The notes under the pieces were generated by a model. That model saw only the letters and a program-made list of their open reading frames with translations. It ran no database searches and was not told the origin of the DNA. Below are positions 9,101 through 18,334 of a stretch of 64,000 bases of DNA, in pieces; positions within the stretch are counted from its first letter, which is position 1, and each line of letters begins with the position of its first letter. This DNA is from JAJCYL01 sp965206015 (GTDB lineage: Bacteria; Bacteroidota; Bacteroidia; Cytophagales; Cyclobacteriaceae). The stretch covers positions 806,001 through 870,000 of the forward strand of contig CBDBIW010000015.1 in NCBI GenBank assembly GCA_965206015.1, written 5' to 3'. Position numbers and translations under genes: made by a program.

Positions 9101-10033
9101 TTGGAGCAATCGGATAAAATATATGTTGCTGGTCACTCCGGTATGGTTGGGTCGTCAATCGTGAGGAGGCTCGAGATTGATGGTTTCAACAATCTTGTTA
9201 AGCGGACCTCGAAAGAATTGGATTTACGAAACCAATCCCAGGTTTCCAATTTTTTCCATGATGAGCAACCTGACTACGTCTTTTTAGCAGCAGCAAGAGT
9301 AGGTGGAATAATGGCCAATAATACGTATCGAGCAGAATTCCTGTACGATAATCTGATGATCCAAAGCAATGTGGTTCACAATGCGCACCTTTTCGCAGTT
9401 AAAAAACTCTTATTTCTGGGGTCTTCTTGTATTTATCCAAAATTGGCTCCACAACCCATGAAAGAAGAATTTCTTTTGACCGGATTACTAGAACCCACCA
9501 ACGAACCTTATGCCATAGCGAAAATTGCTGGCATCAAGTTGTGTGATGCCTACCGCACTCAATACAATTGTAATTTTATATCGGCAATGCCAACCAATTT
9601 GTATGGACCCAATGATAATTATGATCTTCAAAAATCCCATGTCTTGCCAGCTCTTATAAGGAAATTCATTGAGGCCAAAGCAGACGGTGAAGAACAAGTT
9701 GAAATATGGGGCACCGGAAACCCCAAGAGAGAGTTTATGCATGTCGAAGATCTTGCACGAGCATGCCTTTTCTTAATGCAAAGTCACAATGAATCTGGGT
9801 TCGTAAATGTAGGCACCGGTGTGGACGTTACCATTAAAGAGCTTGCTCAGACCATTCAGAAATTGGCAGGTTATCAAGGCTCCCTAAAGTTTAACGAATC
9901 TAAACCAGACGGCACACCAAGAAAACTTATGGACGTCTCTAAAATTGAAGCCATGGGTTGGAAGCACAGCATTTCATTGGAAGAAGGACTCCAAAGGACG
10001 ATAGATGAATATTCCTCCCTATTTATGAGTTAA
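9101..10033 (+). CDS. fcl: GDP-L-fucose synthase
   Basis: 310 residues. It performs epimerisation and NADPH reduction of the Gmd product to GDP-L-fucose. Seen: AGHSGMVGSSIVRRL at residues 10-24, the FLGSSCIYPK segment with the catalytic Ser/Cys near residue 107, and PYAIAKIAG (YxxxK). The start is TTG at 9101, directly after the gmd stop; no ATG is available before the Rossmann strand. The 3' end overlaps the convergent coaE by 15 bases. Confidence 0.93.
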   Translation: MEQSDKIYVAGHSGMVGSSIVRRLEIDGFNNLVKRTSKELDLRNQSQVSNFFHDEQPDYVFLAAARVGGIMANNTYRAEFLYDNLMIQSNVVHNAHLFAVKKLLFLGSSCIYPKLAPQPMKEEFLLTGLLEPTNEPYAIAKIAGIKLCDAYRTQYNCNFISAMPTNLYGPNDNYDLQKSHVLPALIRKFIEAKADGEEQVEIWGTGNPKREFMHVEDLARACLFLMQSHNESGFVNVGTGVDVTIKELAQTIQKLAGYQGSLKFNESKPDGTPRKLMDVSKIEAMGWKHSISLEEGLQRTIDEYSSLFMS

Positions 10034-10633
10034 TTCGCCCTTGCTAAAAGTGTTATGCAACTCTAAAACCTGGCTGATTATAGATTGAGATTCATCATTT
10101 TGAACCATATAATCTGATCGGTCACTCCGCTCCTCTTCTGATAACTGCCTCTTAATGATAGATTTTATTTCTGATTCTGATCTAAATGAGTCTCTTTGCA
10201 ATACTCTTCTCACTCTTAAATCGATTGGTGCAGTTACATTAACAATCGCATCCAATAACTTATAAGAACCACTTTCAAACAATAAAGCCGCTTCTTTAAT
10301 GACATAACTTGATTGCTGCTGATCCTCTAGCCATTCTTCATAATCATTCTTAACTTTTGGGTGAACAAATGAATTGAGTTTATCCAATTTTGATTTGCTT
10401 CCAAAAGTCTGCTTTGCCAGAAAATTACGGTTGATCTTCTGGTCGATGTACGATTCAGTTCCAAAAAAGGCCTGAATATTGTCGACAAGACCTTGGTCAT
10501 TTTCCATCAACCATCGAGCTCGAATGTCAGCGTTATAGCAGGGTACGCCCAAAATACTGAATATTTGGCAAACAGTACTCTTTCCAGAACCAATGCCCCC
10601 AGTAACGCCAATTTGGAATGGCTTAGTTCGCAT
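10019..10633 (-). CDS. coaE: Dephospho-CoA kinase
   Basis: 204 residues, standard for CoaE, the last step of coenzyme A synthesis. The P-loop TGGIGSGKST is at residues 11-20. DxR follows in YNADIRARWLM, and the domain ends with RVRRVLQRD and RSDYMVQND. It overlaps the upstream ybbR gene by 11 bases. This fits a conserved nusB-yajC-ybbR-coaE order that I recall from Bacteroidetes, here interrupted by an insertion sequence. Confidence 0.93.
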   Translation of the reverse strand: MRTKPFQIGVTGGIGSGKSTVCQIFSILGVPCYNADIRARWLMENDQGLVDNIQAFFGTESYIDQKINRNFLAKQTFGSKSKLDKLNSFVHPKVKNDYEEWLEDQQQSSYVIKEAALLFESGSYKLLDAIVNVTAPIDLRVRRVLQRDSFRSESEIKSIIKRQLSEEERSDRSDYMVQNDESQSIISQVLELHNTFSKGELTHK

Positions 10634-11567
10634 AAATAACTTTCAAGCTTTCTGGCACAAGTTCAATCTCCATTACGTAAGTAGGAAAAGCTATCAGAAT
10701 TGGAAGTATTGAAGAATCCGACTGATCGACCATCGTCAGGTCTGCCGTGATGTTAAAGTCAGTTGAACGAACTTTGTTAACGTCTCTTAACCGAATTGTG
10801 TAATTGATTTGAATGACAGAATCCTGTAAATAAATTGAAGAATCAAGTGGAAAATTTGTTGACTCCAAAGGAATCTGAATAGCTAATCTGTCAAATTCAG
10901 CAATGTTAAATCTCACGTTGATCTCATCAGGAAGGGGTTTTATGAGGCTACTAGCAAATTCAATATCAAATTCGTCATTAAAATCATCATCAATGTTCCT
11001 TTGTCTAAATTTTACTGTATAAAATTCTTTCAACGTATCAATCATGCTTTTAGGTCCCCGGACTTCAATAGAATCCGGGTTGATACGTATTTCTGAGGTT
11101 AGCCTATAGTTCTCTCTAAGAGGAATATTTAAACTGTCGACTAAAACATTCAGGCGTTTTTCAACTTTCTCCTCAATGTTAATAAATAGGGTATCTGTAA
11201 CAACAAAATCTAACTTTATACCACCGAGTTGCTCTGTAATTAGTGGAAGCAGGGATGCCCTTGTAAAGAATTTTATCTCAGTAGGGTTATCCATTTCGAC
11301 CAATACCGGTATGGCACTAAATAGAAAAGTCTTCCTCATGAGATTCCACCCTCCTCCTGAAACATCGACAACTATGACATCCGGTAGAGGATTGACAACA
11401 ACAACACTATCACGTTTGAAACTGAACTCTAGTGGATAATTGAGCCTTGTACTATAATTTTTGTTAAGCGCATTGAAAAACCAAAAGGTAGTTGCTGCAA
11501 CTGTAGACAGTAGTATTGCCCTCCAATTGTTTCCAAATAATACAAGAAACAATTTTAGTACTGGCAT
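10623..11567 (-). CDS. YbbR-like domain protein
   Basis: 314 residues: one N-terminal membrane helix (about residues 15-33), then beta-rich repeats. YbbR-type repeats show as EKRLNVLVDSL...PDSIEVRGPKSMIDTLKE around residues 130-185. In Firmicutes, YbbR proteins (CdaR) regulate the diadenylate cyclase CdaA; no cyclase gene is adjacent here, so the role is open. The region upstream carries an IS630-type insertion that separates this gene from yajC, so it may now have its own promoter or depend on one inside the element. Confidence 0.8.
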   Translation of the reverse strand: MPVLKLFLVLFGNNWRAILLSTVAATTFWFFNALNKNYSTRLNYPLEFSFKRDSVVVVNPLPDVIVVDVSGGGWNLMRKTFLFSAIPVLVEMDNPTEIKFFTRASLLPLITEQLGGIKLDFVVTDTLFINIEEKVEKRLNVLVDSLNIPLRENYRLTSEIRINPDSIEVRGPKSMIDTLKEFYTVKFRQRNIDDDFNDEFDIEFASSLIKPLPDEINVRFNIAEFDRLAIQIPLESTNFPLDSSIYLQDSVIQINYTIRLRDVNKVRSTDFNITADLTMVDQSDSSILPILIAFPTYVMEIELVPESLKVIYAN

Positions 11568-11613
11568 CAGAGAAAAGTTTGAAAAATGAAAATGTACTTA
11601 TTAATCGTTAGGT

Positions 11614-12707
11614 TAATTAGTTCGTATGAATTTTCTAGGCAGCATACTGAGCGTGCCTATGATGAAAATATTTTTTCACTTGAGGTTTATCCTTTTTTCT
11701 TTTGCTCATAAAATTATTGATGTTTTTTTTGAGTTGTTCTTTGTTTATAGCCCTTTTCTTTCCTATGATATTTGTTTTCAAATCTTGGTTTAGGTATTCT
11801 TGTGGGTTCAGTTCAGGAGAATAAGCAGGGATGAACAATACCTCAATCTTTTTTTTATTGTCTTCCAGCCATTGGTTTAGCTTTTTAGTTTTATGGGCGG
11901 GATGATTGTCTGTGATAAAGAACACTTTTTGTTTACTGTATTTTATCATTTGCTCTAAAAAGGTTTGAAACACTTCGCTATTAAATCCTGCATCCATCAA
12001 CATGAATTGTAAATGACCTCTATTGCTAATAGCAGAAATCATATTGACTGTAAAGCGTTTTCCTGTTGCCATAATCATCGGTGTTTTTCCTTTTGGTGCA
12101 TAACTCCTCCCTGCTTGATGGGTGCTTCTACAGCCTGTTTCATCTCCAAAGTAAATAACAGCTTTCTCTCGGACAGCTCGCCTTTTTATAGATGGATACT
12201 CTTGCTCCAACCACTTTTGAACCTTTTCAGGTTTTTGTTCAAAAGCTTTTTTTATAGGCTTCTGAGGTGTATATCCCCATTTCTTTAAATAACGACCCAC
12301 TTGCCAACGGGATAATTCTACGCCATACTTTATAGCAATGAGTTGTTGTACTGCTTCTCGGGTCCATAAACCAAAAGGGAGCTTCAACTGATCTGGTAAT
12401 TTGTCCTTGATTAACTGACGCACTTGATAAGCTTGGTCTTTCTTTAACTTATTACCTCCTTGAACTCCTCGTTTTTTACTCCTTAAAGCTCTTTTTCCTC
12501 CTTGCTTATAAATAGCCCAAATCTTGTTCACCCCTGGCTCTGTTATTCCAAAAACAATACTGGCTTGCTTTTGTGTCCCTAACTTCTTTCGCAAATATTC
12601 TGCTACTCTAAACCGTGTCTCCTCTTGTGCTTGTTTGTTTTTGCGCTTCTTTACCTTTGTTTTCATATAGTAAAGATACAATAAATAAAAATAATAAGAA
12701 CTAAATA
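11614..12707 (-). mobile_element. IS630-type insertion sequence, apparently complete
   Basis: About 1.1 kb. The ends carry imperfect inverted repeats: 11614-11634 on the left and 12687-12707 on the right match at 17 of 21 positions, with the shared core TTAGTTC. Both outer ends are TA, as expected because IS630/Tc1 elements duplicate a TA target. One intact transposase gene fills the element. A 9-base direct repeat CTTATTAAT lies just outside on both sides (11597-11605 and 12713-12721) at unequal distances; it is probably host sequence. The element separates ybbR-coaE from yajC. Confidence 0.85.
11635..12666 (-). CDS. IS630 family transposase
   Basis: 343 residues from the ATG at 12666; an upstream in-frame ATG at 12681 adds five residues. 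The N-terminal half is a helix-turn-helix DNA-binding region (KQASIVFGITEPGVNKIW, later a second winged helix). The DDE catalytic core shows as YFGDETG (first Asp), FFITDNHPAHK (second Asp) and YSPELNPQEYL (Glu), the pattern of the IS630/Tc1 superfamily. The frame is intact, so the element may still be active. The gene reads in the same direction as the surrounding host genes. Confidence 0.93.
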   Translation of the reverse strand: MKTKVKKRKNKQAQEETRFRVAEYLRKKLGTQKQASIVFGITEPGVNKIWAIYKQGGKRALRSKKRGVQGGNKLKKDQAYQVRQLIKDKLPDQLKLPFGLWTREAVQQLIAIKYGVELSRWQVGRYLKKWGYTPQKPIKKAFEQKPEKVQKWLEQEYPSIKRRAVREKAVIYFGDETGCRSTHQAGRSYAPKGKTPMIMATGKRFTVNMISAISNRGHLQFMLMDAGFNSEVFQTFLEQMIKYSKQKVFFITDNHPAHKTKKLNQWLEDNKKKIEVLFIPAYSPELNPQEYLNQDLKTNIIGKKRAINKEQLKKNINNFMSKRKKDKPQVKKYFHHRHAQYAA

Positions 12708-12771
12708 ATGCTCTTATTAATAAATCAAATTGGTCAAAAGAAGCACGTAATCAAAATTATAACTTTCCTAA

Positions 12772-13080
12772 TCAATTAGCATTAGAAATCTTCTTTGTCG
12801 CATCCATTGAAATCGAGGATTTCTCAATCTTTATCCGAGCACCTTTATCAATTTCTAATATCAATGTGGTTTCGTTCATTGAAGTGATCTTGCCATGAAT
12901 GCCACCAATGGTAACAACAGCGGCTCCCTTCTTGATTTCTTCAAGAAACTTCTTTTGGTCTTTTTGCTTTTTTTGTTGGGGGCGAATAAAAAAAAGATAG
13001 AAGACTACGATCATTCCACCAAAAAGGATGAATTGTGCGTAGCCTCCTCCTTCAGCCTGAAGGAATATAAAATTATGCAT
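12772..13080 (-). CDS. yajC: Preprotein translocase subunit YajC
   Basis: 102 residues: a short N-terminus, one membrane helix (about residues 17-32), then the hallmark FIRPQQKKQKDQKKFLEEIKKG and a small soluble domain (GGIHGKITSMNETTLILEID). YajC associates with SecDF at the inner membrane. It follows the DUF1573 gene by 23 bases and was probably co-transcribed with ybbR and coaE before the IS630-type insertion 64 bases downstream. Confidence 0.92.
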   Translation of the reverse strand: MHNFIFLQAEGGGYAQFILFGGMIVVFYLFFIRPQQKKQKDQKKFLEEIKKGAAVVTIGGIHGKITSMNETTLILEIDKGARIKIEKSSISMDATKKISNAN

Positions 13081-13103
13081 TCGTTATATTTTGACTGTGT
13101 TTT

Positions 13104-13652
13104 TTACTTAACAGGGCCTGCAGCACCGCTATTTGGTGAAACATTAGCCTTAATTTTCAATCGGGCAGTTTTAGGATTAGTATTGGCAGTTATGGTAATG
13201 GTTTTGTTTTGAATACCTGGCTTGTTCTTACTGTTAAAACTAACATGAATCTCGCCAGTTGCACCAACTCCTATAGGCTCTTTTGGCCACTGAGGTACAG
13301 TACATCCACAAGAAGCAGTAGCACTAGAAATAATCAAAGGCACATCCCCCGTGTTAGTAAACTGAAAAACATGATTTACAACATCTCCTTCTTTGATAGT
13401 ACCGAAATCATGATCTTCAGTGGCAAACTCAAATGCTGGAAATGGTCCGCTCCCAACTTCTTCAGCAATACTCGCTACATTGTTGTTAGAAGGAGTCGCC
13501 GCAACAGACCTTGTTGTTCCGTTACCGGCCTCTAGTTCAGCAACTCTACCCTCTAGTCTTGCAATCCTAGATTCTGCATCTTTGTTAGTACAACTGAATG
13601 TCATAAAACCGAGCATGATTAACGACAATACATTTAAAGCTAACTTTCTCAT
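13104..13652 (-). CDS. DUF1573 domain lipoprotein
   Basis: 182 residues. The N-terminus is a signal sequence ending in FMTFSC, a plausible lipobox, then a short coiled-coil stretch (RIARLEGRVAELEAG) and a low-complexity linker. Residues about 75-170 are a DUF1573 immunoglobulin-like domain (HDFGTIKEGDVVNHVFQFTN, SCGCTVPQWPKEPI, GIQNKTITITANT). Such proteins are common envelope proteins of Bacteroidetes with no settled function. It lies between the YtxH gene and yajC. Confidence 0.85.
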   Translation of the reverse strand: MRKLALNVLSLIMLGFMTFSCTNKDAESRIARLEGRVAELEAGNGTTRSVAATPSNNNVASIAEEVGSGPFPAFEFATEDHDFGTIKEGDVVNHVFQFTNTGDVPLIISSATASCGCTVPQWPKEPIGVGATGEIHVSFNSKNKPGIQNKTITITANTNPKTARLKIKANVSPNSGAAGPVK

Positions 13653-13750
13653 TATCCTATTTTTAAAGTTTTACAATTTTTATACAAGTTTAGCGAACCA
13701 CTCCAGACTCATTTACAAAGCAGTTCACTTTAACATTTTGTTGACATTTA

Positions 13751-14047
13751 TCAGTTCTTCTTTATTTGCCCAAGTAGTTCATCAACATCTTCCAATAATT
13801 GCTCGGCTTTTTCCTTAGCATGGGTAATAACCTCTTCTCCCTTCACTTTGGCATTATTATTCACCAATTCTTTACCCTCAATAATTTCCTTAATCAACTC
13901 TTCTAATGTCGCTTTGTATTTGTCAAGTTGATAAGACAGTTTATCCCTAGTATTAGATCCTTTATCAGGCGCATACAAAATACCCAGAATTGCACCAGTT
14001 GTAGCACCAGTTAGAAAAGCCAATAATGTGTTTGTGGTCTTGCTCAT
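13751..14047 (-). CDS. YtxH domain protein
   Basis: 98 residues. The N-terminal glycine- and alanine-rich membrane segment, ending LGILYAPDKGSNTRDKL near residue 35, is the YtxH signature. It is followed by a helical, charged tail (coiled-coil-like, Glu/Lys-rich). Family members are small stress-related membrane proteins of unknown mechanism. It sits between nusB and the DUF1573 gene on the same strand. Confidence 0.82.
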   Translation of the reverse strand: MSKTTNTLLAFLTGATTGAILGILYAPDKGSNTRDKLSYQLDKYKATLEELIKEIIEGKELVNNNAKVKGEEVITHAKEKAEQLLEDVDELLGQIKKN

Positions 14048-14100
14048 ATCTATTTACTCAAGTTTCCAAAAATAAGCATTTCTGTAATTCTATTAATGAT

Positions 14101-15261
14101 TTATTTATTATCCAAAAGCCCTCTCCCACTCTTTTTTATCCCTCCCTCCCTCACCATTTCACTGGAAAGCACATCTAATATCCCATTGACATACTGCTTA
14201 CTTTTAGGAGTGCTGTAAGCCTTACATATTTCTATGTACTCGTTAATTGTAACTTTAACAGGAATACTGGGGAATTGAGTGAATTCAGTAATGGCCATTT
14301 TCATCAATACCATATCTACTGCCGCAATTCGATCTTTATCCCAATTTTTAGATTTCGAGGCTATAATCTTTTCAAGTTCAGCATCTCCTGTTAAAATCTC
14401 CTTGTAAAGTTTCTTATAAAACTCCTCATCTTCACTCCAGTTAGGTGAAAGGTTAATCAATTCGATAGTCTTATTGGCCTCATCATATGTTTTAATGGTT
14501 TTAATCACCATACTTTTTAGAATGCCACGATTTTCAGACCAACCAAGACCATTTTCTTCCATATGGCCATCCATGATTTCATTCTTGAAAATTACTTTCT
14601 TGAAAAGATGATTGATAATCTCTTTATGATCTGACGATGAAGGGTTGGTTTTTTTGACATACTGTAGATAGACTTGATCCTTCTGCACTATTTTCCTGAG
14701 CCATTCTGAAATAATTTCAGTATCCCAACCAATTTTGTTCTTTTTTACGAATTTGCTGATTTCCGGATTTTCAGCAATAGATTTGATGACTGGGTTTGAT
14801 GAGAGATTGCGGTATCCTGTTCCCGCACTTTTGCCTTCGCCGACTATTTTATTCCAATCGCTAATAATAATTTCATTCCATGCAATTGGCAACCATAAAA
14901 TTTTGTGATAAGTACTTAAAATCCACTCAGTCTCCTGAACCAAGTGTTTTAACCCCGATGTCTGAGCCTCCTTTAAAAGATTTTCATAAGTTAATAAACT
15001 GTCTTTGATTGCTGCTTCAATCTCCGGTTGGTGTGTTGAATCAGTTGTTGGGGCTTTAGCAAACTGCAAGTCAAAGCCTTTAAGAGTTTCCTCTTTTAGA
15101 GCCTTCAAAGTCTGAATGTCTTGCTCTTCATTAGAATTGAGATCGGGGTCAAAATGAGCACCAGACTGTTCTTTTGCCATTTGTTGAAATGCTCCCTTTT
15201 GGCACTCCAAAGCATACAAAAACTGCATGACCTTGATCCTGAGATTACGGCGATTTAACAT
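14101..15261 (-). CDS. nusB: Transcription antitermination factor NusB, enlarged form
   Basis: 386 residues, against about 140 in E. coli. The N-terminus MLNRRNLRIKVMQFLYALE is the arginine-rich RNA-contacting start of NusB. The canonical C-terminal part is at about residues 290-372 (KNWDKDRIAAVDMVLMKMAI, PVKVTINEYIEICKAYSTPKS, YVNGILDVL). About 200 helical residues are inserted between, as I recall for Bacteroidetes NusB. NusB with NusE binds boxA RNA during rRNA transcription. It heads a minus-strand group with YtxH, DUF1573, yajC, and, beyond the insertion, ybbR and coaE. Confidence 0.9.
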   Translation of the reverse strand: MLNRRNLRIKVMQFLYALECQKGAFQQMAKEQSGAHFDPDLNSNEEQDIQTLKALKEETLKGFDLQFAKAPTTDSTHQPEIEAAIKDSLLTYENLLKEAQTSGLKHLVQETEWILSTYHKILWLPIAWNEIIISDWNKIVGEGKSAGTGYRNLSSNPVIKSIAENPEISKFVKKNKIGWDTEIISEWLRKIVQKDQVYLQYVKKTNPSSSDHKEIINHLFKKVIFKNEIMDGHMEENGLGWSENRGILKSMVIKTIKTYDEANKTIELINLSPNWSEDEEFYKKLYKEILTGDAELEKIIASKSKNWDKDRIAAVDMVLMKMAITEFTQFPSIPVKVTINEYIEICKAYSTPKSKQYVNGILDVLSSEMVREGGIKKSGRGLLDNK

Positions 15262-15301
15262 AGCTGGTTTTTTTAAATAAAGAACGATGAATGTAATAAT
15301 A

Positions 15302-16405
15302 TTAAAATGAAAGCTTTATTGCCCCCATTGAATTAATTCTCTCTACGGCTATTTTCATTGCTGCTTCTTGTGGGGTTATGCTTTCCTCTTCCGACTTAAG
15401 TAGCACCGACAAGCAAGTGTCATATATGTGTTCAGTTTTCTTCATAACAACATCCCTATTGTAATTACCCAAATACTCATAACCAACATGGATAATACCT
15501 CCTCCATTAATTAAGAAGTCAGGTGCATATGTGATACCTCTATCTATCAACATATTCCCATGACGAAGTTCATCGAGTAATTGATTATTAGCACCACCAG
15601 CTACAATTGAGCACTTTAAGTTGGAAATACTCTCATCGTTAAGTGTGCTTCCCAAAGCGCAGGGTGCATAAATGTCCATATCAAATTCAAAAACATCGTT
15701 TGGCGGAACAACTGTAACTTTATATTCGGAGGTAACCTTTTCTAGTTTGTCTTCAAAGATGTCACTTACAAAGATTTCTGCACCCTCTTTGGTGAGATTT
15801 GCGACCAGATTGGTTCCTACATTTCCTGCTCCCTGCACTAAAATCCTTTTACCACTAAGACTGTCATTACCACTCACTTTCTTTTGAGCAGCTTTCATCC
15901 CTACATACACACCATATGCAGTCACTGGTGAGGGGTCTCCCGAGCCTCCCATGTTTTCAGGAATTCCGGCCACATGAGAAGTTTCCATCCTGATGTACTC
16001 CATGTCACGGGTGGTCATATTAACATCTTCAGCAGTCATATAACGGCCACCAAGACTTTCAATGCACTTTCCAAAACGACGCATCAACGCTTCGTTTTTT
16101 ATCTTTCGCACATCACCAATGATTACTGCTTTTCCACCCCCGATGTTTAGCCCAGCAATTGCAGATTTAAATGTCATGCCTCTCGATAATCGAAGGGCAT
16201 CAATTGCAGCCTTTTCTTCCGTTGCATAATCCCACATACGAGTGCCGCCCATTGCCGGACCTAATACTGTGTTGTGAATTGCAATAATGGCTTTTAATCC
16301 GGTGGCTTTATCATAGCAATAAACCACTTGTTCATGATCCAGTTCAGCAACCTGCTCAAACACGGAAATACTTCCAGGTTTATTATTTAATGTATCTGAT
16401 ATCAT
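15302..16405 (-). CDS. Leucine/valine-type amino acid dehydrogenase
   Basis: 367 residues, usual for leucine dehydrogenase (oxidative deamination of branched-chain amino acids with NAD). Seen: GPAMGGTRMW near residue 49, the substrate and catalytic lysines in MTFKSAIAGLNIGGGKAVI (Lys80 and Lys92), the Asp motif TAEDVNMTT, and the NAD loop GAGNVGTNL near residue 193. A good -33/-7 promoter precedes it. The exact substrate (Leu, Val or Phe) cannot be read from motifs alone. Confidence 0.9.
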   Translation of the reverse strand: MISDTLNNKPGSISVFEQVAELDHEQVVYCYDKATGLKAIIAIHNTVLGPAMGGTRMWDYATEEKAAIDALRLSRGMTFKSAIAGLNIGGGKAVIIGDVRKIKNEALMRRFGKCIESLGGRYMTAEDVNMTTRDMEYIRMETSHVAGIPENMGGSGDPSPVTAYGVYVGMKAAQKKVSGNDSLSGKRILVQGAGNVGTNLVANLTKEGAEIFVSDIFEDKLEKVTSEYKVTVVPPNDVFEFDMDIYAPCALGSTLNDESISNLKCSIVAGGANNQLLDELRHGNMLIDRGITYAPDFLINGGGIIHVGYEYLGNYNRDVVMKKTEHIYDTCLSVLLKSEEESITPQEAAMKIAVERINSMGAIKLSF

Positions 16406-16464
16406 TGCAGAGTTAGTGTTGTATTATGCCTAATTTGGTGCCGTGAGCAGTTAGAAAAGGTGTG

Positions 16465-16494
16465 CAAACTTACCTTTTTTTATATGGGCAACAA
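16465..16494 (-). promoter_or_regulatory. Bacteroidetes-type promoter for the leucine dehydrogenase gene
   Basis: On the minus strand a TTG (16494-16492) is followed after 19 bases by TAAGTTTG (16472-16465), matching the Bacteroidetes consensus TTG-N19-TAnnTTTG. The start codon lies about 60 bases downstream. Confidence 0.7.
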
Positions 16495-16540
16495 TGCGAA
16501 TGGGGCCAACAAAAATGCTTTATGATTGTTTTTAGAACGA

Positions 16541-18334
16541 ATGAAGGAACTCAACTATCTCAATAAATACTTATTCAAATACAAGCGTTACCTCATTTTA
16601 GGTACTTTATTTATAGTGGTAGCTAATTTTTTCGGCATTGTGCCCGCATTAATTGTAAGGCACTCCTTTGACCTTGTTCAGAAGAATATTTCCATTTACA
16701 ACATTTTTGAGGGTTTTGGTCTTCAAAGTGAAACTTATAAAATCTTTGCCAATAGTATTTTACTATTTGGCGTGATAATACTGGTAATGGCTTTGCTCAA
16801 AGGTGTCTTTATGTTCTTTATGAGACAGACCATTATTGTCATGTCCCGCCACGTTGAGTTTGATTTGAAAAACGAGGTTTATAAGCACTATCAAACGCTA
16901 CCATTGAGCTTTTATAGGCGGAACAAGACTGGTGATCTAATGGCCAGAATATCAGAAGATGTCAGCCGTGTTAGAATGTACTTAGGGCCAGCGATCATGT
17001 ATGGCATCAACATGGTCACACTTTTTCTAATGGTAATCCCTTTTATGTTCACCATTAATGCGAAGCTTACCATTTATTCTCTGTTGCCTCTTCCGGTGTT
17101 ATCATTGAGTATTTATTATGTCAACAACATAATCAATCAAAGATCAGAAGAAATTCAACGAAGTCTATCCGGACTATCAACATTTGTGCAGGAAGCGTTT
17201 TCTGGCATACGAGTTTTAAAAGCATTCGTACGAGAAGAGGAATCTTTGAAAGATTTCGCGATTGCCAGTAATGACTATAAGGACAAATCATTGAAATTGA
17301 CCTTTGTTACCGCTCTTTTCTTCCCACTTATCATGTCATTAATAGGGCTGAGTGTTATTCTAACAGTTTATGTAGGTTCGCTTGAAGTGATCAATGGATT
17401 CCTTAGTATAGGTAATATCGCTGAATTCATTATCTATGTGAACATGCTAACCTGGCCAGTTACATCGCTGGGGTGGATTACAAGTATAATTCAACGAGCG
17501 GCTGCATCGCAAAAAAGGATTAACGAGTTTCTCAAAACGCATAACGACATACTCTCTAATGCCGATCTGACACATGAGATCACCGGTGATGTTTCGTTCG
17601 AAAATGTAAAATTCGTTTATCCTGACACCGGAATAAAGGCATTGAAAAAGATCCATTTCAATATCAAAGCAGGTGAATCTATAGCAGTAATTGGTACAAC
17701 TGGTTCAGGTAAAAGCACAATAGCTAATCTGGTTTGTCGTGTGTATGATACTACTGGAGGCAAGATATCCATTGACGGAGTTGACATAAAAGAATACAAC
17801 TTGTCCAGTCTTCGAAATCAAATCGGATTGGTTCCGCAAGATGTTTTCCTGTTTTCAGATAGCATCCGGAATAATATTGCTTTTGGCAATATTGATTTAT
17901 CAGAAGAGGAGATTCAAAAAGCCGCAAAAGATGCAGATTTGACCGAGAATATTCAGCGATTTCCCGAGGGGTTTGAAACAAGGGTTGGGGAAAGGGGTAT
18001 TACGCTGTCTGGTGGTCAGAAACAGAGAGTTTCTATTGCCAGAGCTATAGCCAAGAATCCGAAGATTCTAATTTTGGATGATGCCCTCTCCGCAGTGGAT
18101 ACAAAGACTGAAAATAAAATCCTCAATTCCATGGAGAAAATTATGGTCGGCCGAACAACCATAATCATCTCTCATAGAGTGTCATCTGCTCAATTAGCTG
18201 ATAAAATTATTGTACTTGATGAAGGCGAGATTATTGAACAAGGTACACATGACTCGTTGTTATCAAGTGGAGGGGTGTATAAAGAACTTTATGATAAACA
18301 GTTAGCTATTGAGGAGGTTGAAAGGGCTATTTGA
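16541..18334 (+). CDS. ABC exporter half-transporter, degenerate-site subunit
   Basis: 597 residues from the ATG at 16541. Six membrane helices (residues about 15-310) are fused to an ATPase domain: type I exporter, MsbA/LmrCD family. Walker A GTTGSGKST is near residue 385 and the signature is a full LSGGQKQR near 488. The Walker B segment reads ILILDDALSAVD, with Asp where the catalytic Glu normally stands (about residue 510). The H-loop ISHR is present. Asp here is typical of one subunit of heterodimeric exporters. The likely partner is the convergent gene at 18916-20682. The 3' end overlaps the small convergent gene by 8 bases. Cargo unknown. Confidence 0.88.
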   Translation: MKELNYLNKYLFKYKRYLILGTLFIVVANFFGIVPALIVRHSFDLVQKNISIYNIFEGFGLQSETYKIFANSILLFGVIILVMALLKGVFMFFMRQTIIVMSRHVEFDLKNEVYKHYQTLPLSFYRRNKTGDLMARISEDVSRVRMYLGPAIMYGINMVTLFLMVIPFMFTINAKLTIYSLLPLPVLSLSIYYVNNIINQRSEEIQRSLSGLSTFVQEAFSGIRVLKAFVREEESLKDFAIASNDYKDKSLKLTFVTALFFPLIMSLIGLSVILTVYVGSLEVINGFLSIGNIAEFIIYVNMLTWPVTSLGWITSIIQRAAASQKRINEFLKTHNDILSNADLTHEITGDVSFENVKFVYPDTGIKALKKIHFNIKAGESIAVIGTTGSGKSTIANLVCRVYDTTGGKISIDGVDIKEYNLSSLRNQIGLVPQDVFLFSDSIRNNIAFGNIDLSEEEIQKAAKDADLTENIQRFPEGFETRVGERGITLSGGQKQRVSIARAIAKNPKILILDDALSAVDTKTENKILNSMEKIMVGRTTIIISHRVSSAQLADKIIVLDEGEIIEQGTHDSLLSSGGVYKELYDKQLAIEEVERAI

